DNA from: Amycolatopsis lexingtonensis | GTDB taxonomy: Bacteria; Actinomycetota; Actinomycetes; Mycobacteriales; Pseudonocardiaceae | Direction of reading: 5' to 3' | NCBI RefSeq assembly: GCF_014873755.1 | Contig: NZ_JADBEG010000001.1 | Span: 7,476,501 to 7,540,500 of the forward strand | DNA length: 64,000 nt | In this document: piece by piece, positions 60,590-64,000 of the stretch | Position numbering within the stretch: the stretch's first letter is position 1 | How the letters are laid out: the number at the start of each line of letters is the position of its first letter | Program-made: the position numbers and the translations under genes | The notes under the pieces: model-generated | Seen by the model: only the letters and a program-made list of their open reading frames with translations | What the model was told of the DNA's origin: nothing | Database searches by the model: none

Positions 60590-61779
60590 GCCGCGATCTT
60601 CTCGTTCCAGTCGATGCGGTGCTCCCACATGAAGGCGTTCGGGTCCTCGTCGAACGGCTTCGAGAACACCCGCTTGATGAAGAAGTCGCGGACGACGCGC
60701 CCGACCGGGCCGATCACCTTCTGCTCGCCGTTGCGCTTGCCGGCCGCGACGACCGCTTCGACGCGCTCGCGCCGCAGGCCCTCGTAGGTGGCGAGGGCCC
60801 GCGGAACCTCCGGCACGTCGCGGAGGCACTTGGCCAGGGTGACGGCGTCTTCGATGGCCATCGACGCGCCCTGGCCCGCCGCCGGTGACGTCGCGTGCGC
60901 CGCGTCGCCGATGATCACCATGCGGCCGCGGTGCCAGACCGGGACCGACGGGAAGTCGTACGTCGGCCACGCCGGGTAGACCTCCCGCGTGGCGCGGATG
61001 ATCCCGGTGGCGGGCGTCCGGTCGCGGGACACCAGGTCCAGCAGCTCTTTCCGCAGCTTGTCCCTGGCGAGCGCGGCCAGTTCGGACGCGGTCGGCTCGG
61101 TCTTGCGGGCCGGGTTCGCGAACCACCAGACACGGCCGTCCGGGCTGACGACGTGGCAGAAGAAGACCCGCTTGCCGAACACCATGTTCAGCACCCCGGG
61201 CTCGTCCGGCAGCGTGAGACCTTCGGCGATCCCGCCGGTGTTGAGCAGCGGGACGTACCGCGGCGGCGGCGCGTCCGGGTCAATGATCGTGCGGACCCGC
61301 GAGCGGAGGCCGTCGGCGCCGATCAGGAGTTCGCCGTCGGTGTGCGAGCCGTCCGAGAAGTCGGCTCTGACGTGCGTGTCCGTCTGGCTCGCGCCGATCA
61401 GCCGCTTGCCGTACTCGGCGAGGATGCCGCGCCGCGCGGCTTCGTCGCGCAGGGCGACGTAAAGCTCGGAGCGCAGGACGGTCTGGCTCACGGTGCCGTC
61501 CGGGAGTGCGCCGCCGAGGGGGAAATCGGTCAGCCGGGTGCCGTCGCCGAGCCCGATCGACATCCGCGGCGAGTCGAAGCCCGTGCGCCGGACGACGTCC
61601 TTCAGGCCGAGCGGGAGCAGCGCGTCCAGGCCGTTCACCGCCAGGGTCAGGAACGCGCCGACGCCCTCCGCGCCGCGGTCGTACGCCTCGAACAGCACCG
61701 GTTCGTGCCCGGCTTCGTGCAGGGCGATGGCCGTGATCGTGCCCGCGATGCCGCCCCCGATGATCAGCGCCTTGGTCAT
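60586..61779 (-). CDS. FAD-dependent monooxygenase (PHBH-type)
   Basis: A 397-aa flavoprotein. The N-terminal FAD loop is [20 protein letters not shown], the middle DG-type motif is [15 protein letters not shown], and the C-terminal GD motif is [20 protein letters not shown]. These are the three fingerprints of PHBH-type aromatic or polyketide hydroxylases. Substrate is unknown. ATG at 61777-61779 with GAGGGGA 8 nt upstream. It is divergent from a MarR regulator, and operator-like dyads lie in the 73-nt spacer, so it is probably induced by its aromatic substrate. Confidence 0.93.
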   Translation of the reverse strand: MTKALIIGGGIAGTITAIALHEAGHEPVLFEAYDRGAEGVGAFLTLAVNGLDALLPLGLKDVVRRTGFDSPRMSIGLGDGTRLTDFPLGGALPDGTVSQTVLRSELYVALRDEAARRGILAEYGKRLIGASQTDTHVRADFSDGSHTDGELLIGADGLRSRVRTIIDPDAPPPRYVPLLNTGGIAEGLTLPDEPGVLNMVFGKRVFFCHVVSPDGRVWWFANPARKTEPTASELAALARDKLRKELLDLVSRDRTPATGIIRATREVYPAWPTYDFPSVPVWHRGRMVIIGDAAHATSPAAGQGASMAIEDAVTLAKCLRDVPEVPRALATYEGLRRERVEAVVAAGKRNGEQKVIGPVGRVVRDFFIKRVFSKPFDEDPNAFMWEHRIDWNEKIAA

Positions 61780-61801
61780 GTCGTTCGTCCCCTCGAATCT
61801 C

Positions 61802-61830
61802 TTAGTAACTAATTCGTTCTGTCGAACTAA
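61802..61830. promoter_or_regulatory. MarR operator region between the FAD monooxygenase and MarR genes
   Basis: TTAGTAACTAA (61802-61812) is an exact 11-bp palindrome, and TAATTCG / CGAACTA (61810-61829) is an imperfect dyad sharing its edge. Together they cover the middle of the divergent spacer, in the AT-rich form typical of MarR sites. Confidence 0.7.
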
Positions 61831-61839
61831 AGAGTGCGC

Positions 61840-61853
61840 TAGGCTGGCGGCCG
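61840..61853 (+). promoter_or_regulatory. Leaderless promoter -10 box of the MarR gene
   Basis: TAGGCT at 61840-61845 ends 7 nt before the GTG at 61853. No ribosome-binding site is present. The dyads immediately upstream place it under MarR control. Confidence 0.6.
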
Positions 61854-62323
61854 TGTCAAGCGAACGTGCGCGGCTGGTCGAAGAGGTCCTGTTCAGGTCG
61901 CGGGAGCTGTCGACCGAGACGGTCATGTTCCACACCGCGATCGCCGAGACGCGCGGGCTCTCGGCGGTCGACGCCAAGGTCCTGGACTACCTCGCGCGGT
62001 TCGGGCCGCAGACGCCGAAGGACCTCGCGCGCCTGTCCGGGCTCGCGCCCGCGTCGGTGACGGCGATGATCGACCGGCTGGAGCGCAAGGGCATCGTCGG
62101 CCGCCGCCCGCACCCCGACGACCGCCGCCGGGTGCTGATCGCGCTGGACGAGCAGGCCATCGCGAGCGGCGTGCACCTGTGGGACCACCTGGTCAAGGGC
62201 ATGTACGAGCTCTGCGACCGCTACACCGACGACGAACTCCGGACGGTCATCGGGTTCGTCGAGGCGGCGACGACCCTCACCCACGAGTCGACGGCGAAGC
62301 TGACCGGATCCACGAACGAGTGA
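61853..62323 (+). CDS. MarR-family transcriptional regulator
   Basis: A 156-aa MarR protein: AIAETRGLSAVDAKVLDYLA, TPKDLARLSGLAPASVTAMI (recognition helix), then RLERKGIVGRRPHPDDRRRV (wing). It faces the FAD monooxygenase across a 73-nt spacer with two dyads and is therefore likely its repressor, released by an aromatic ligand. GTG 61853 is used, from a leaderless TAGGCT promoter. Confidence 0.92.
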   Translation: MSSERARLVEEVLFRSRELSTETVMFHTAIAETRGLSAVDAKVLDYLARFGPQTPKDLARLSGLAPASVTAMIDRLERKGIVGRRPHPDDRRRVLIALDEQAIASGVHLWDHLVKGMYELCDRYTDDELRTVIGFVEAATTLTHESTAKLTGSTNE

Positions 62324-62392
62324 GTTCGAAGGCGTAACCCCGGCGCTCGTGCCAGGCTCCCAAGGTCGTCTCGGCCCCGGAGGTGGCGAGGA

Positions 62393-64000
62393 GTGCCGTT
62401 GCCCGAAAGACCGCTTCGCCTGGTTGTGGTGCTGGCACTGGTCTTCCTGGCCTCGGCCGTCGTGCCGTCGGCGAGCGCGACCGCCGCCCCGCCGTTCGCG
62501 GTGGGCTACGACGCCGTCGTCTACGGAGACTTCCTGTACGCGGGCAACGGCGTCCTGCGCTGCCCGGTCGACGCCGACCACGCGCCGGTTTCCGGCCCGG
62601 TCGCCACGCCCGCCGCCTGCGCGAACACCGCGGACCGCAAGGACACCCTCGCCAACGACGACTTCTTCCTGCAGTGGGCCGACATCGACGCCGACCCGGG
62701 CACCTTCGACTCGGCCAGCGCGTCGGTCAGCATCCCGCCGGGCGCGAAGATCGCGTTCGCCCGGCTGAACTGGGCCGGCAGCACGACGTGCCGGAGCGCT
62801 GTTCTCCCGCCGGGTACGCCCGCGAAGCAGAACGTCCGGCTTTCGGTCGGCAGCGCGAAGTCCGTCGACCTCACGCCTTCCGGGTACGCCGAAGACGCGG
62901 GCTACTACTCGGCGCACGCCGACGTGACCGACCGGTTCGCGAACGCCCCGACCGGGACGGCGCTCGGCCTGACGGTCGGGAACGTCTGGGCCGCCAAGGG
63001 TTTCGACTGCGTCGGCGGGTGGTCGATCGCCCTCGTCTACGCCTACCCGGAGCGCAACGCGGACTTCGCGCCGAACAAGCGCAAGGTCGTCGTCTACGAC
63101 GGGCACGTCCACCAGAGCGCCGGCGCCCCGGCCGCGGAGACGACGATCACCGGCTTCCGCGCCGCGGCCGCCGACGCGCACCTCGGCGTCACCGCCTACG
63201 ACGGCGACTGGGGTGCCTCCGGCGACCAGTTCCTCGTCGACGGCACCCCGGCCGCCGAGCCCGCGACCGGCGGAACGTCCAACTTCTTCGTCGCGAACGC
63301 CGACAACGCGGCCGGCCCGGCCGTGAAGAACAACTTCAGCGTCGACGCGAAGGCGTTCAACGTCGACCGCGTCGCCGCCGGCGCGACCAGCGCGAAGCTC
63401 GGCTTCGTCACCACCGGCGACGCCTACCTCGCGCAGAACCTCGCGTTCTCGGTGCCGGTGCCCGAACTCCAGCTCGCCCTGCGCGCGACCCAGCCCAAGG
63501 CGCACGCCGGCGAGCCGGTCACGTTCGCCGTCGCCGTCACCAACCCGGGCGGGGTCCCGGCGACCGGGGTGCAGGTGACGGCCGACGCCTTCCCGCCGTG
63601 CGCGAAGCCGCTCGGCACGCTCGCCCCGGGCCAGACGGTCGGCTACACCTGCACCGGACCCGCCCCGGCCGACGACTCGACGATCGAAGCCAAGGCGACC
63701 GGCACGAGTGCGCTCGGCGACCCCCTCGACGGCGTCGCCGCCGCCCACGTCGACGTCCTGCACCCGGCGCTCGGCCTCACGAAGACCGCCGACCGGCCCG
63801 CCTACCGCGCCGGCGACACCGCGACGTTCACGGTCAAGGCCGTGAACACCGGCGACACCGGGCTCAGCGGCCTCCGGGTCACCGACCCGAAGACGCCTTC
63901 GTGCGAGCAGTCGCCGCCCGGCACGCTCGCCCCCGGCGAAAGCCGGACGTGGGAGTGCACGGCAAAGGCTCCGATCGCCGACGGCGTCACCACCGCGACC
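62393..64000 (+). CDS. Secreted DUF11-repeat surface protein (C-terminus off the window)
   Basis: 536 codons of a secreted protein that runs past the right edge. A signal peptide is encoded first (LRLVVVLALVFLASAVVPSA), then a DUF3344-like domain to about 350 with FAVGYDAVVYGDFLYAGNG and IALVYAYPERNADF, then at least two DUF11 beta-sandwich repeats, e.g. GEPVTFAVAVTNPGGVPATG and GDTATFTVKAVNTGDTGLSG. Such proteins form stalks on the cell surface; a C-terminal anchor or sortase motif is expected beyond the window. GTG 62393 with GGAGG 9 nt upstream is the likely start; TTG 62399 is an alternative. Function beyond surface display is unknown. Confidence 0.8.
   Translation, partial: MPLPERPLRLVVVLALVFLASAVVPSASATAAPPFAVGYDAVVYGDFLYAGNGVLRCPVDADHAPVSGPVATPAACANTADRKDTLANDDFFLQWADIDADPGTFDSASASVSIPPGAKIAFARLNWAGSTTCRSAVLPPGTPAKQNVRLSVGSAKSVDLTPSGYAEDAGYYSAHADVTDRFANAPTGTALGLTVGNVWAAKGFDCVGGWSIALVYAYPERNADFAPNKRKVVVYDGHVHQSAGAPAAETTITGFRAAAADAHLGVTAYDGDWGASGDQFLVDGTPAAEPATGGTSNFFVANADNAAGPAVKNNFSVDAKAFNVDRVAAGATSAKLGFVTTGDAYLAQNLAFSVPVPELQLALRATQPKAHAGEPVTFAVAVTNPGGVPATGVQVTADAFPPCAKPLGTLAPGQTVGYTCTGPAPADDSTIEAKATGTSALGDPLDGVAAAHVDVLHPALGLTKTADRPAYRAGDTATFTVKAVNTGDTGLSGLRVTDPKTPSCEQSPPGTLAPGESRTWECTAKAPIADGVTTAT

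Overview
The window is from the chromosome of a high-GC actinomycete, most likely a member of the Pseudonocardiaceae such as Amycolatopsis. This rests on overall composition, GTG and TTG starts, the many genes that look leaderless (TANNNT 6-8 nt before the start codon), and the gene families present (bkd keto-acid dehydrogenase, a FadE5-type acyl-CoA dehydrogenase, an ECF42 sigma factor with its DGPF partner, a deazaflavin-type reductase, MmyB-type XRE, VanW). The species assignment is inference from sequence style, not a match to a reference.

Layout. 1-1861: a TetR repressor (cut by the left edge) divergent from two tandem SCP2-like sterol/lipid-carrier proteins. 1922-15256: a 13.3 kb block of visibly lower GC, which is a phage-defence island. 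Four translationally coupled genes run leftwards: a 1571-aa GHKL(sacsin-type)-ATPase/helicase fusion, a NERD-nuclease/SF1-helicase protein, DrmA and DrmB. A cytosine-C5 DNA methyltransferase runs divergently and ends against a vsr mismatch endonuclease. This has the DrmA-DrmB-methylase core of DISARM but no DrmC, and it carries two large accessory ATPases. It is the best candidate for a new system here. 15313-23360: fxsA, a membrane pentapeptide-like protein, a TetR-ABC exporter operon with a perfect operator, and bkdABC. 23729-27482: an M20 peptidase, a TetR and a saccharopine-dehydrogenase-like gene sharing a long inverted repeat, and a possible toxin-antitoxin pair with its own operator. 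27486-30941: an ATP-grasp / alpha-E / transglutaminase-fold operon.

31090-33765 is a polar-amino-acid ABC importer, followed by a 778-aa beta-helix membrane protein. 36339-45768 holds an SRPBCC protein, SMI1/KNR4, a thioredoxin-NHL protein, a GroES-like protein, VanW, an XRE-LRR operon facing an MFS exporter, and two GlsB/YeaQ membrane proteins. 45896-56963 holds a fadE5-like gene, a LuxR regulator, Mug-type DNA glycosylase, a methyltransferase, VanZ, an oxidoreductase, an alpha/beta hydrolase, a secreted 5'-nucleotidase and small enzymes. 57046-64000 holds DGPF/ECF42 sigma, tRNA-Gly(CCC), an MpaB-type oxygenase, dcd, an FAD monooxygenase with a divergent MarR, and the start of a secreted DUF11-repeat protein.

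Two DNA-level patterns cut across the genes. TTAC-N6-GTAA sites occur only upstream of lipid-type genes (SCP2, fadE, alpha/beta hydrolase) and suggest a small regulon, perhaps of the TetR at the left edge. The palindrome GTCCA-N3-TGGAC occurs five times, always inside genes, far above chance.
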